Origin: Verrucomicrobiaceae bacterium UBA1938
Lineage (GTDB): Bacteria; Verrucomicrobiota; Verrucomicrobiia; Verrucomicrobiales; Verrucomicrobiaceae
Direction: 5' to 3'
DNA: 64,000 nucleotides
NCBI GenBank assembly: GCA_002336895.1
Contig: DDFC01000042.1
Location: 248,001 to 312,000 of the forward strand
The translations under genes and the position numbers were made by a program. Below, piece after piece: positions 1-8,574 of this stretch (position 1 is the first letter of the stretch; each line of letters begins with the position of its first letter). The notes beneath the pieces were generated by a model that was not told the DNA's origin, searched no databases, and saw only the letters and a list, made by a program, of their open reading frames with translations.

Positions 1-345
1 CAGGGGCAGGGGGCGGCGCACCTTCATGCGGTGGAGCAGGTGCTCGTGCGGGTAGAAGGTGGGCAGGAAGAGGCTGCCGTCTGAGAGGAAGATCTGGCCG
101 GTGTCTCCGACGACGTAGGCGTTTTTGATGCGGTAGCAGGGCACGTCCGGCCACTCGTGCTTGATCTGCTTTTCGGGGAGGTTGTAAAAGTCCGCCTCCA
201 CGGAGTTGTCGATCATGGCCTGCCCGGCCTTCTGCAGGGGGATCTTTTCCACGCCGGGTCCCTCGGAGACCGCCTTCAACTTGATGCCCAGAGTTTTGCG
301 CAAAAACTCGGCTGATTCATGAAGGGTGCGGATGGGGGAGTTCAC
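1..345 (-). CDS. GT61/DUF563-like glycosyltransferase, N-terminal part (cut by window edge)
   Basis: An open frame on the minus strand starts at a GTG (343-345) just after an in-frame TAG and runs off the left edge. About 115 residues are visible. They include the stretch NAYVVGDTGQIFLSDGSLF and a following HEHLLHRM, which resemble the N-terminal part of GT61-type (DUF563, capsular polysaccharide) glycosyltransferases. The catalytic region lies outside the window. The neighbours are a GT9 gene on the same strand and a pyruvyl transferase, which fits a surface polysaccharide locus. The family call is an inference from a short fragment; the start is the only in-frame start I see near the end of the frame. 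Confidence 0.5.
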   Translation of the reverse strand, partial: MNSPIRTLHESAEFLRKTLGIKLKAVSEGPGVEKIPLQKAGQAMIDNSVEADFYNLPEKQIKHEWPDVPCYRIKNAYVVGDTGQIFLSDGSLFLPTFYPHEHLLHRMKVRRPLPL

Positions 346-430
346 GTTCTATGCGTACGGGTGATGGCCGCAGGCAGAGCGCCGGGGCGGCGGCGGGCGG
401 ACGCTAGCAAGCGGGTCAGGTGGGGCAAGG

Positions 431-1495
431 TCAAACTCGGAGAGCGGGCGCAGGGAAGCGCTGCTGGATGAGCGAGGTGACCTCGGCCACGGAGATGGCG
501 CTCATGCATTTGACGATCTGGGTCTTGTCGCAGGCCAGTTCCGCGCCGCGAACGGCGATGCAGGCGCAGTCGCGGTGGAGCACGGAGTGCTGATCTCCAT
601 AAGGCCGCCAGCGCCTGACCTGGGAGGGGCCGAAGAGGATGAAGGCGGGCACACCCACGGCGGAGGCCATGTGTGAGGGGGCGGAGTCCATGCCAAAGAA
701 GAAGCGGGCCTGACGCATGAAGGCGGCGAGGTGGCGAAGGCTCATGTCTCCGAGGCGGGAGAGGCAGGGCTGGCGCACGAGGCTGACAATATTGCGCGCG
801 CGCTTGAGCTCATCATTGGAGGGACCGCAGGTGACCACGGGCTGCCAGCCCTGGGTGGTGAGCCAGTCGATGACCTCGGCCACGCGCTCGTCGTGCCAGC
901 ATTTGAAAAGCCAGCGGGAGGTGGGGTGGACGACGACGAGCTTTTCCAGCGAAACCTGATGCGCGGCCAGCCAGTCGCGTGCGTCCTGCTCCTCGGTGGG
1001 CGTGGGCGGGAAATCGGGATGGATGTCGTAATACGGGATGCCCATGTGCGTGAGGAACTCGCGCTCGTGCTCCATCACGTGGTGGTTGCGGTCGGGCTTG
1101 CCGCCGTAGCCGTTGAAGATATGGGGCTTGAGCTTGGAGCCTGCGGTGACCTGGATGGCCCAGCGGCGGCTGGCGCGGCTGAGGGCGGCGTACCACATGG
1201 CGCGATCGCTCCAAGTGAAGTCCACTACGAGGTCGTAGCCGCCGGAGACCACGGCGCGAGCGACGCGCAGCTCATCGCGCACGCGGGCGAGGCCCTTCAG
1301 TTTGCGGGGGGATTCGATGACCGCATGAATCCAGTCAAAACCGGCGATGAGGTCCCGGCTGCCGGGGGAGACAATGACGTCCAACTCGGCGGCGGGGAAT
1401 GCCGCATGGAGGGCGCGGAATGCGGGCACACCGCAAATGACATCGCCCAGATGCTTGTTTTTGATGGCCAAGATGCGTCGTGGCTGCCAGCTCAT
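431..1495 (-). CDS. Glycosyltransferase family 9 (heptosyltransferase-like)
   Basis: 354 residues. The N-terminus RRILAIKNKHLGDVICGVPAF is the classic GT9 opening (KxxxLGDxxxxxPxxxxL). The C-terminal half has the donor-site signature FFFGMDSAPSHMASAVGVP followed by ILFGPS, as in WaaC/WaaQ-type ADP-heptose transferases. Such enzymes act at the cytoplasmic face of the inner membrane and add heptose or a related sugar to lipopolysaccharide core. The ATG at 1495 is chosen because it places the nucleotide-binding loop at the N-terminus; the frame stays open further upstream only because it lies opposite the next gene. The gene is divergent from the pyruvyl transferase and GT4 genes. The exact sugar is unknown. 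Confidence 0.85.
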   Translation of the reverse strand: MSWQPRRILAIKNKHLGDVICGVPAFRALHAAFPAAELDVIVSPGSRDLIAGFDWIHAVIESPRKLKGLARVRDELRVARAVVSGGYDLVVDFTWSDRAMWYAALSRASRRWAIQVTAGSKLKPHIFNGYGGKPDRNHHVMEHEREFLTHMGIPYYDIHPDFPPTPTEEQDARDWLAAHQVSLEKLVVVHPTSRWLFKCWHDERVAEVIDWLTTQGWQPVVTCGPSNDELKRARNIVSLVRQPCLSRLGDMSLRHLAAFMRQARFFFGMDSAPSHMASAVGVPAFILFGPSQVRRWRPYGDQHSVLHRDCACIAVRGAELACDKTQIVKCMSAISVAEVTSLIQQRFPAPALRV

Positions 1496-1687
1496 GCGGA
1501 GAGTGGGTGAAGGTGGGCGGACGGGCAGGGGCGCATGGCTGACATCATGGCATGAAGCGGGATGCGTGGTGATAGTGTGACGCCCCCGGGCATGCAATCG
1601 AATATTCGACGGTGACCTGCGGGCTGTTTTGTGGTTGAAGGGCTGCGCATCCTGCTGCCTGATACCCCTTCCTTTTTCTTTTACCGC

Positions 1688-2767
1688 ATGGTTGTCCACC
1701 ACTACGTCCCCTTTACCAGCAACGTCGGCGATCTGTTTGTACGCGACGGCATTCATCAACGGCTGCGGGAGGTGTTTCCAGGCGTGACCATCGTGGAACT
1801 GCCGGCCAATGACCCGCACAAGAAGTCCGGCGTGGCTGTGGGACTGGAGGGGGCGAACCTGGAGCGCACGAACGCAGAGGCGGATCTCGTCGTGGTGGGG
1901 GGCAGCAACATGTATCAAGGGCCGGACTGGCGCTTCAACACCAATGTGGCCGCCATCGAGCAGCTGAAGGTGCCGCTGGCCTTCATCGGCCTGGGCGTGG
2001 GGTCGATCCGTGGCAAGAAGGCGCGGCCGCTGTCTGAGCGCTCGCGGCAGGAGATCCAGGCCTCTCACCGCAAGGCGATCGGCGTGGCGGTGCGCGATGT
2101 GGACACGGTGGATTTTTTGAAGGATCTCGGTGTGCAGGCCACGCTGACGGGGTGCCCGGCGACGTTCATCGGGTATGAGCCACTGAAGAGTGGTGCGCCG
2201 AAGCGGGTGCTGGTGAGCGCACCGCCGGAGCGCTTCCTGCCGAAGTGGGGGCACAAGGGCTACATCTCAGGCAAGATCATGGAGTCCACCTTCAAGCAGG
2301 TGCTGCGCACTTTGACCGACTCCGGTGTGAACTTTGACGTGGTGGCGCAGGACGGGCAGGACATGCGCTATCTGCCGCCGTTTCTGGAGCCGTTTGGCAA
2401 AAAGCCTCTCTATTTCGGCATGGAGACGAAGGCCTACCTAGACCTCTTCCGTGCGGCGGATCTGGTGGTGTGCTACAGGCTGCACATGGCCATCGCCTCC
2501 CTCGGCATGGGGGTGCCGTTTCTGCTGGTGAACTTTGACCAGCGTACGGCGGCCTTTCGCAACACTTTCAATGCGCAGGACGTCACGTATGACGCCTTCG
2601 GCTTCATGGATCAGCGGCGTCTGGCCGGCACGGTGCGGGCGCTGGGCAAGCCGGATGCGGTGCTGCAGACGGCGTGGGAAGGCGCAGTGCACCGCCGTGA
2701 TGAACTGCTGGGCGTGACGCAGAATTTTTACGCCGGTCTGGCCGCCAAGCTGTCATCCTCCCGCTGA
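1688..2767 (+). CDS. Polysaccharide pyruvyl transferase family protein
   Basis: 359 residues from the ATG at 1688; a GTG at 1631 would add 19 residues. The N-terminal NVGDLFVRDGI and the following VVVGGSNMYQG match the NxGDxxxxxGI and GGG/GGS nucleotide-loop pattern of the CsaB/WcaK pyruvyl-transferase superfamily. Near the C-terminus VVCYRLHMAIASLGMGVP matches the family's R-x-H-x3-A-x3-G-x-P motif. Members transfer pyruvate from PEP to sugars of surface polysaccharides. The stop lies 3 bp before the GT4 gene, so the two are probably co-transcribed. ATG 1688 is preferred because family members start just before the NxGD motif; neither start has a clear ribosome site. Confidence 0.8.
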   Translation: MVVHHYVPFTSNVGDLFVRDGIHQRLREVFPGVTIVELPANDPHKKSGVAVGLEGANLERTNAEADLVVVGGSNMYQGPDWRFNTNVAAIEQLKVPLAFIGLGVGSIRGKKARPLSERSRQEIQASHRKAIGVAVRDVDTVDFLKDLGVQATLTGCPATFIGYEPLKSGAPKRVLVSAPPERFLPKWGHKGYISGKIMESTFKQVLRTLTDSGVNFDVVAQDGQDMRYLPPFLEPFGKKPLYFGMETKAYLDLFRAADLVVCYRLHMAIASLGMGVPFLLVNFDQRTAAFRNTFNAQDVTYDAFGFMDQRRLAGTVRALGKPDAVLQTAWEGAVHRRDELLGVTQNFYAGLAAKLSSSR

Positions 2768-2770
2768 GTC

Positions 2771-3877
2771 ATGAAGGTACTGCATGTGTTCATCAGCATG
2801 CCGGTGGGTGGTGCCGAAGATCTGGTGCTGTCCATGGTGAGGCATCCCACGGCGGAGTGCCAGGCGGAAGTGGTGTGCCTGAAGGAGCTGGGCGTGGCTG
2901 GTGCTGAAGCGCAGCGTGCGGGCCTGCCCGTGCATCTGCTGCCGCTGGTGCGCAGCAAGCGCCTGCAACCCCTGGCGGTGCTGAGGCTGGCGCGCTGGAT
3001 GAAAGCGCAGCGCTATGATGTGGTGCACTCCCATGTGTACAATGCGCATGTGTATGCGGTGCTGGCGGCCAAGATGGCGGGCATCCCGGTGGTGATGCAG
3101 CACCACAAGACCTTTAACCGCGAGCGCCGCCGCCGCTGGCTGATCCTGCGGCTGCTGGCGCGCTGGACGCGGGCGCAGATCACGCTTTCCGAGCAGACGC
3201 GGGTGGACCTGATCGAGGCGCTGAAGGTGTCTCCGCAGACCTGCAGCGTGGTTTCGAATGTGGTGGATGACAGTGTTTTCCGACCTGCGGCCGATCGTGC
3301 GCAGGCGCGGCAGGCGGTGGGGCTGGATGCGCAGAAGGCGTGGGTCGGTGGAGTGGCCTCGCTGACACCACAGAAGAACCATGCGGCCACGGTGCGGATG
3401 ATGGCAGAGCTGGCGCGCCAGGGCTGTGGTGCCATGGGCGTGATCTGCGGCGAGGGGCTGAAGCGCCCGGAACTGCAGGCGGAGATCGACCAACTGGGCA
3501 TTCAGGAGAGGCTGCGACTGGCGGGAAATCAGCGCCCCATCGCGCCGTGGATTCAGGCGTTTGATGTGCTGGTGCTGCCGTCGAGCTGGGAAGGGCAGCC
3601 GATGGTGCTGCTGCAGGCGCTGGCCTGTGACACGCCCATTGTGGCCAGCGCCATCGAGGGCAATTTAGCCACGCTGGGGGCTGATCATCCGGGGCTGTTT
3701 GCGCTGGATGATGATGCGGCGTATGCACGACTAGTGCGCGCCTGTGTGGAGGATGCGGCTTTCCGTGCGACGGTGCTGGAGCACCAGCGGAAGCACCGTG
3801 CGGGACAGCCGGGATTTGAGGACTATATGGAGCAGGTGGCTGCGGTGTACCGCCGTATCGTGCCGGAGAGGCGGTAA
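2771..3877 (+). CDS. Glycosyltransferase family 4 (GT-B)
   Basis: 368 residues. The N-terminal half reads KVLHVFISMPVGGAEDLVL, the usual GT4 acceptor-domain opening (GGAE). The C-terminal Rossmann domain carries GGVASLTPQKNH, then DVLVLPSSWEGQPMVLLQALA with the E-x7-E type nucleotide-sugar motif region, followed by TPIVAS. This is a cytoplasmic, retaining sugar transferase, likely for surface polysaccharide or lipid-linked glycan. It begins 3 bp after the pyruvyl transferase and converges on a methyltransferase 12 bp after its stop. Donor and acceptor cannot be read from the sequence. Confidence 0.88.
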   Translation: MKVLHVFISMPVGGAEDLVLSMVRHPTAECQAEVVCLKELGVAGAEAQRAGLPVHLLPLVRSKRLQPLAVLRLARWMKAQRYDVVHSHVYNAHVYAVLAAKMAGIPVVMQHHKTFNRERRRRWLILRLLARWTRAQITLSEQTRVDLIEALKVSPQTCSVVSNVVDDSVFRPAADRAQARQAVGLDAQKAWVGGVASLTPQKNHAATVRMMAELARQGCGAMGVICGEGLKRPELQAEIDQLGIQERLRLAGNQRPIAPWIQAFDVLVLPSSWEGQPMVLLQALACDTPIVASAIEGNLATLGADHPGLFALDDDAAYARLVRACVEDAAFRATVLEHQRKHRAGQPGFEDYMEQVAAVYRRIVPERR

Positions 3878-3889
3878 ACGAGTAGCTGC

Positions 3890-4438
3890 TTACCTAGTAG
3901 AGGAGCGCTCGAAGACGTAGATCTGGGAGGACATGAAGCGCTCGCCGCGTTCGCGGAAGTTGAGGCCATGCCGACCCATGAGAGCCATCAGCTCCTCTTC
4001 GGTGAGATTGTTGACCCAGGCGTTTTGGCGGCGTTTGGCGAGGTCATCGCCAGCACGGACAATGCAGTAGGCGATGATGCATCTGGGCGCGGCGGCGGCG
4101 ACCTTGGCGGTGAACCACTCGATGTCTTCCACGTACTCCAGACAGCCGCTGATGAAGGTCACATCCGCCTTCACCTCGGGGAATTGTTTGGCATTGAAAT
4201 CGCACACCAGCGTACCCGGGCCGCGGTCGAGGTAGTCGCAGCCGTGGTAGCTGTTGTCGGGGCCGAGGCACTGCTTGAGCCACATGGGGCCGCAGCCGAG
4301 GTCGAGGACGGATTCCTTGGGGCCGATGTACTGGCTCATGCCGCGGATGCGGTTCTTCCAGCGTTCGTCAAAGTATTCGATCTTGCGCCATTCCTTGCGG
4401 GGGAGGAAGCGTTTCAAAAAGTCTTTCCAGCGGGCCAT
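3890..4438 (-). CDS. Class I SAM-dependent methyltransferase
   Basis: 182 residues from the ATG at 4438. Residues ESVLDLGCGPMWLKQCL form motif I (hhDxGCG) of the Rossmann methyltransferase fold. GCDYLDRGPGTLVCDFN is the acidic loop region, and ADVTFISGCLEYVEDIEWF corresponds to motif IV. The basic N-terminus (WKDFLKRFLPRKEW) has no signal peptide, so it is cytosolic. It lies head-to-head with an rRNA-methyltransferase-like gene and tail-to-tail with the GT4 gene. Its place in the polysaccharide block suggests that it modifies a glycan or a lipid-linked precursor, but that is only inferred from position. Confidence 0.8.
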   Translation of the reverse strand: MARWKDFLKRFLPRKEWRKIEYFDERWKNRIRGMSQYIGPKESVLDLGCGPMWLKQCLGPDNSYHGCDYLDRGPGTLVCDFNAKQFPEVKADVTFISGCLEYVEDIEWFTAKVAAAAPRCIIAYCIVRAGDDLAKRRQNAWVNNLTEEELMALMGRHGLNFRERGERFMSSQIYVFERSSTR

Positions 4439-4549
4439 GGAGTGAAAGTGGGTCAGCCTCTGTGTTTGCCAAGGAAATGCATGACGGCAATGCTGAATCT
4501 CCTGCATTGAGTGTTTGCAGCCGGGCCGCGCCCGCGCATGGAGAGGGGC

Positions 4550-5386
4550 ATGGGTCCAACCTCCCCTCCAGATGATTGTTATGAGCTGACCGACAGCGGC
4601 GGCGGCCGAGTGCTTGAAAAGCTCGGCCCGCTGGTGGCATCGCGCGGCTGTCATGCGGCGTGGTGGAGGCGCAGGCTGCCTGCTGCGGAATGGCGCAGGT
4701 CAGTAGAACTGAAGAAAGAGCTGAAGGAGCCGATGAAGCTGCGGATCGGCACGCTGCGCTTTCTGCTTTCAGCGCAGGGCGGTGTGCGTGTGCTGGCACC
4801 GGAACTGCAGGAGCTGTGGGCGCAGGCCGGGCAGATGTGCGCGGCTTTCACTGAGCAGCAGAGGCGACCGGCGCGAGTGCTGAACCTTTTTGGCGGCAGT
4901 GCAGGCGGATTCACGCTGGCTGCGGCGCAGGCCGGTGTGGCGGTGGCGCATGTGGACGCCTCTGCAGAGGCCATCAAGCATGCGCGTGAGCATGCAGCGA
5001 TCAACACGCTGGCGAACCGGGACATCCGCTGGGTGGTGGATGATCCGGTGAAGTTTGCCCAGCGCGAGCGCACCCAGGCGGGGCGCTATGATTTGATCGT
5101 GCTGGATCCGCACACGCCGAAGGACGCCAAGCGCGGCTTTGAGCTGGAGAAGGATCTGGGAGCGCTGCTGGCGACGGTGAGCGGGCTGCTCTCCGACAAG
5201 CCGGTGGGTGTCATTTTATGCTGCCGGCAGGGGGTGGTCTCGCCCACCACGCTGCAGCATCTCATGAGGCAGGAGTTCAGCATTTTCGGCGGCAGTGTCA
5301 GCGGCGGAGAGATCCTGCTCAAAGGCGCGGAAGGCGTGCCAGCGGTGCCGTGTGGAGTGCATGCCACGTGGCGCAAGACGGCGTGA
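4550..5386 (+). CDS. RlmI/RlmK-like class I SAM-dependent rRNA methyltransferase
   Basis: 278 residues from the ATG at 4550; an ATG at 4538 and a GTG at 4511 are in frame. The N-terminal CYELTDSGGGRVLEKLGP and WRRRLPAAEW are typical of the RlmI-like (COG1092) group. The Rossmann domain has VLNLFGGSAGGFTLAAAQAG (motif I), then VDASAEAIKHAREHAAINTL, and YDLIVLDPHTPK as the catalytic [DN]PP-like motif, here DPHTPK. Known relatives methylate a cytosine of 23S rRNA. A hairpin terminator follows at 5401-5438. Substrate is inferred from family only. Confidence 0.75.
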   Translation: MGPTSPPDDCYELTDSGGGRVLEKLGPLVASRGCHAAWWRRRLPAAEWRRSVELKKELKEPMKLRIGTLRFLLSAQGGVRVLAPELQELWAQAGQMCAAFTEQQRRPARVLNLFGGSAGGFTLAAAQAGVAVAHVDASAEAIKHAREHAAINTLANRDIRWVVDDPVKFAQRERTQAGRYDLIVLDPHTPKDAKRGFELEKDLGALLATVSGLLSDKPVGVILCCRQGVVSPTTLQHLMRQEFSIFGGSVSGGEILLKGAEGVPAVPCGVHATWRKTA

Positions 5387-5400
5387 GGAGAGGCAGTGTG

Positions 5401-5438
5401 AAGCCATGCTGGAATGTCGGCATGGCTTGAGCATTTTT
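5401..5438 (+). terminator. Intrinsic terminator after the methyltransferase gene
   Basis: Perfect 9-bp stem (5401-5409 with 5420-5428), 10-nt loop, then a short T tract (GAGCATTTTT). It lies 14 bp after the stop codon. Confidence 0.6.
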
Positions 5439-5537
5439 GAATATAGCTTCAATGGCAGGCCATGGGCGTGGGAGAACCTTTGAAACTGGAAACGTCAGGG
5501 ATGCGTGATCGGCCAACCAGTTTCTTCTCTCACGCCC

Positions 5538-5942
5538 ATGAAAACCAGACAAATAGACCGCTTTCGGTCAGGGGTTACCTTGGTCGAGCTGCTGGTTGTG
5601 ATATTGATCATTGGGTTTCTTGTGGCGATCATCGTGCCAAATCTGGGTTTCATGACTGGAGTGGCGGACAAGGTGAAGGACAAACGCAACGCCCAGAACA
5701 TCATGCTGGCCTACAGCACTGGAGTGGCGGCGGGAGTGAGCTGGCCGGCGGGAGATGTGGCCACGCAGGTGGCAGCCGTGATCGCGGGACGGAAGCCTGC
5801 AGGGGGACCGATGGCCCGCATGACGTTTCAATCAGAGGTCGGTGTCGATGATGTGGCGGCCACGTATCAATACATCGGCGTGCGTAGCAGCGGGGAGCTG
5901 TATTTTGACTCGACAGGAGGGCAGAGCACGAGCGGACACTGA
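5538..5942 (+). CDS. Prepilin-type N-terminal domain protein (pseudopilin-like)
   Basis: 134 residues from the ATG at 5538. The N-terminus has a basic leader ending in Gly, then VTLVELLVVILIIGFLVAII. This is the class III (type IV) prepilin signal with Glu at +5 and a hydrophobic helix. The residue after the cleavage Gly is Val rather than the usual Phe or Met. The mature domain is small (about 110 residues) with no Cys pair or other recognised motif. Such proteins are processed by a PilD-type peptidase and assemble into type II secretion or type IV pilus filaments. No secretion machinery gene is nearby, so this is an isolated minor pseudopilin. Confidence 0.8.
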   Translation: MKTRQIDRFRSGVTLVELLVVILIIGFLVAIIVPNLGFMTGVADKVKDKRNAQNIMLAYSTGVAAGVSWPAGDVATQVAAVIAGRKPAGGPMARMTFQSEVGVDDVAATYQYIGVRSSGELYFDSTGGQSTSGH

Positions 5943-6020
5943 GGATGGTGTGCGGTGGAGGTGCAAGATAAGCGCAACTCTCCGTTAAAAGCAGTGCGGG
6001 GCGGCGTTTGTAGCTGCTTC

Positions 6021-8084
6021 ATGAAATACTCCGTCTTTTTCTCCTTGTCACTGTGGGTGGTGGCCGCGCAGGCGCAGCTGAGCCCGAATGGCGCCACGGC
6101 CTCGTTTAAAGGCAGCCTGCCACCGAAGCCCACGGCGGCGCTTTCCGCCGAGCAGGAGGCGGGCCTTGCCAAGGAGCTGGCGGAGGTGACGAAGGCTTTT
6201 GAGGCGGTGAAGAAGCACCCGCGTGCGGCGGATGCGGACATTTTTCTGAAGGCGGTGCGCTATGCGCTGGAGTTTCATGAGTGGTATGACAAGAAGCCTG
6301 AGGACGGGGTGAAGAAGGCCACGGCTTTGCTCGAAGAAGCGAAGAAGCGCATCGCGGCGCTGGGCAAAAATGAGACGCCGTGGATGAATGGCAGCGGGCA
6401 GAAGGTGCTGGGGTACTACTCGAAGATCGACGACTCAGCGCAGCCGTATGGCGTGGAGGTGCCGGAAGGGCTGGAGTTTGGCGCAGGCAAAAAGCCGGTG
6501 CCGATGTGGATCTGGCTGCATGGCCGTGGAGACACCGCCACGGATCTGCCGTTTGTGTATTCCAGGCTGATGGCGAAGAAGCCGGGGCAGTTTCAGCCGG
6601 CGGGGACGATCGTGATTCATCCCTTTGGCCGCTACTGCAACGGCTGGAAGAGCGCGGGAGAGACGGATGTGTTTGAGTGCCGGGATGATGCGATCTCCCG
6701 CTTCAATGTGGACACGAACCGGGTGGCGCTGGCTGGCTTCAGCATGGGGGGTGCGGGGGCATGGCACATGGGCGCGCATTATCCTGACCAGTGGGCCTGT
6801 GTGCATACCGGCGCGGGCTTTGCGGATGTGAAGCGCTACCAGAAGCTGACACCGGAGAAGTATCCTGTGTGGTATGAGCAGGCGATGTGGGGCGTGTATG
6901 ACGTGCCTGACTATGCGAGGAATTTTTTCAATGTGCCGCTGATCAGCTACAGCGGCGAGGTGGATGCGCAGCGTGACTCCGCCGAGTACATGATGGAGGT
7001 GCTGGCGAAGGAGGACATCCACCCGCCGCATCTCATCGGGCCGGGCATGCCGCACAAGTATCATCCGGAGACGATCAAGGAGGTGCAGGCGTGGATCGAG
7101 AAGGCTGTGGCCAAGGGGCGTGATCTCTTCCCGAATGAAGTGCACATCCAGACCAAGACGCCGTTTTACGGCCGCGTGAAGTGGCTGAACCTGCACGGCA
7201 TGGAGGAGAGCTGGAAGGAGGCGCGGCTGGAGGCGAAGGTGATCGACGGGCAGACGATCGAGATGAAATCGCAGAATGTGACGCGCATCGTCTTCTATCC
7301 GCCGCCACAGGTGCGGAAGGGCGGCGGCAAGATCAAGGTGGTGATCGATGGTGCCACGCTGCAGCTCAAGGCAGGGCCGGTGGCGCCGAAGTTTGAGACT
7401 TTCATGACGCCCGGGCCGAAGGTGGAGGGGGCTTTCTGCCGACTGATCAAGGAGAACGGCGTGTGGCGTGACTTTGGCAATGCGGAGCCGTTTCAGCATG
7501 ACAGCCCCGCAGGTGGCAAGCCGGGCGCGCATCCGGGGCCGATGGATGCGAGCTTTCTGAAGCGCTTCCTCGTGGTGCTACCGGATGGCAAGTCCTCCTC
7601 TGCTGCGGTGGACGCGTGGGTGGAGGCGGAGTCGGCGCATTTCATCCAGCGCTGGAAGAGCCTGATGCGCGGAGACACGCGGGTGGTGAAAGCGTCAGAG
7701 ATTGCTGATATTTATGAAGCCGGGAAAACGCAGAGCCTCATCCTGTGGGGCACGCCGGAGTCCAACTCGTGCATCAAGAAGCTGGCGGGTGATCTGCCGG
7801 TGAAGTGGGATGCGCAGAAGGTGGCGATGGCGGGGCAGTCGTACGATGCGAAGACGCATGTGCCGCTGATGACTTATCCGTGCCTGAAGTCTCCGGGCTT
7901 TGAGGCGGTGATCAATTCGGGCCTGACCTTCCGTGAGGCGCACGACAAGACCAATTCGCTGCAAAACCCGAAACTGCCCGACTGGGCCATCCTTGACATC
8001 ACCCAGCCGCCGAGTGCGGAAGCGGCGGGCAAGGTGGTGGCTGCAGACTTCTTTGATGTTCGCTGGCAGGTGAAGAAGAAGTGA
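6021..8084 (+). CDS. Secreted alpha/beta-hydrolase (PHB-depolymerase/esterase-like), large
   Basis: 687 residues starting MKYSVFFSLSLWVVAAQAQ, a signal peptide ending in AQA. Residues about 60-380 form an alpha/beta-hydrolase domain: PMWIWLHGRGDTATDLP (oxyanion loop) and LAGFSMGGAGAW with the nucleophile Ser at residue 241 (GxSxG). A likely catalytic His lies in GPGMPHKYHPET. The C-terminal half has no enzymatic motif I recognise and may be a second, degenerate hydrolase-like or binding domain. The product is probably periplasmic or extracellular and cleaves an ester of a polymer. It follows a pseudopilin gene by about 80 bp but is probably a separate unit. Confidence 0.75.
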   Translation: MKYSVFFSLSLWVVAAQAQLSPNGATASFKGSLPPKPTAALSAEQEAGLAKELAEVTKAFEAVKKHPRAADADIFLKAVRYALEFHEWYDKKPEDGVKKATALLEEAKKRIAALGKNETPWMNGSGQKVLGYYSKIDDSAQPYGVEVPEGLEFGAGKKPVPMWIWLHGRGDTATDLPFVYSRLMAKKPGQFQPAGTIVIHPFGRYCNGWKSAGETDVFECRDDAISRFNVDTNRVALAGFSMGGAGAWHMGAHYPDQWACVHTGAGFADVKRYQKLTPEKYPVWYEQAMWGVYDVPDYARNFFNVPLISYSGEVDAQRDSAEYMMEVLAKEDIHPPHLIGPGMPHKYHPETIKEVQAWIEKAVAKGRDLFPNEVHIQTKTPFYGRVKWLNLHGMEESWKEARLEAKVIDGQTIEMKSQNVTRIVFYPPPQVRKGGGKIKVVIDGATLQLKAGPVAPKFETFMTPGPKVEGAFCRLIKENGVWRDFGNAEPFQHDSPAGGKPGAHPGPMDASFLKRFLVVLPDGKSSSAAVDAWVEAESAHFIQRWKSLMRGDTRVVKASEIADIYEAGKTQSLILWGTPESNSCIKKLAGDLPVKWDAQKVAMAGQSYDAKTHVPLMTYPCLKSPGFEAVINSGLTFREAHDKTNSLQNPKLPDWAILDITQPPSAEAAGKVVAADFFDVRWQVKKK

Positions 8085-8103
8085 GGCGGTGTGAGCGCCG
8101 CCC

Positions 8104-8316
8104 TTACTGTGCCGAGCGGTTGCGCGGCATGCAGGGCGGCAGCGGGGGGTAGAGCATGTTGAGCGTGGCCTCGCGCAGCCAGCCGCGGAGGGATGGCTGA
8201 TTGACGCCAAGCTGCTGGGCGATGTTTTTGCAGCTTTCTCCTTTGCGGATCATGGAGCGGGCGGCGGCTACGATGGCTGCCTTTTCTGCGGGGGAGTAAC
8301 GTGAGAGGCGGGGCAT
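8104..8316 (-). CDS. Small helix-turn-helix protein (transposase/homeodomain-like HTH)
   Basis: 70 residues from the ATG at 8316. Residues about 7-50 read YSPAEKAAIVAAARSMI, then NIAQQLGVNQPSLRGWLREA. The second stretch is a canonical HTH of the kind found at the N-terminus of IS3/IS630 transposases and small regulators. The C-terminal 20 residues are Pro-rich and look unstructured. There is no catalytic domain, so it is either a stand-alone DNA-binding protein or the leftover N-terminus of a mobile-element gene. It converges on the esterase gene 19 bp away. An upstream extension of the frame (to 8412) lacks protein-like character. Confidence 0.5.
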   Translation of the reverse strand: MPRLSRYSPAEKAAIVAAARSMIRKGESCKNIAQQLGVNQPSLRGWLREATLNMLYPPLPPCMPRNRSAQ

Positions 8317-8574
8317 GGTGCGTGAGATGGGGGTGAGAGTTTTGAGAAGCAGCAGCCCTCTCAGCAAATCCCAGCCCAGCATGCCCTGCCATGCAGTCCC
8401 CGAATCGTGCAAAGAAGACGCGTTTTGTGCAGGTTTGAGGTTGTCCCGGCTGGCGGCTCATGAGTGGGTGCCAGGGCGACAGATGCCCCTGCGGCTACAA
8501 AAACATGCGCGTTTCGTAGATGCGCCGTGCGTATTCATGCGGCATCTGATTCACGTCATTTCCAACCGACTCCC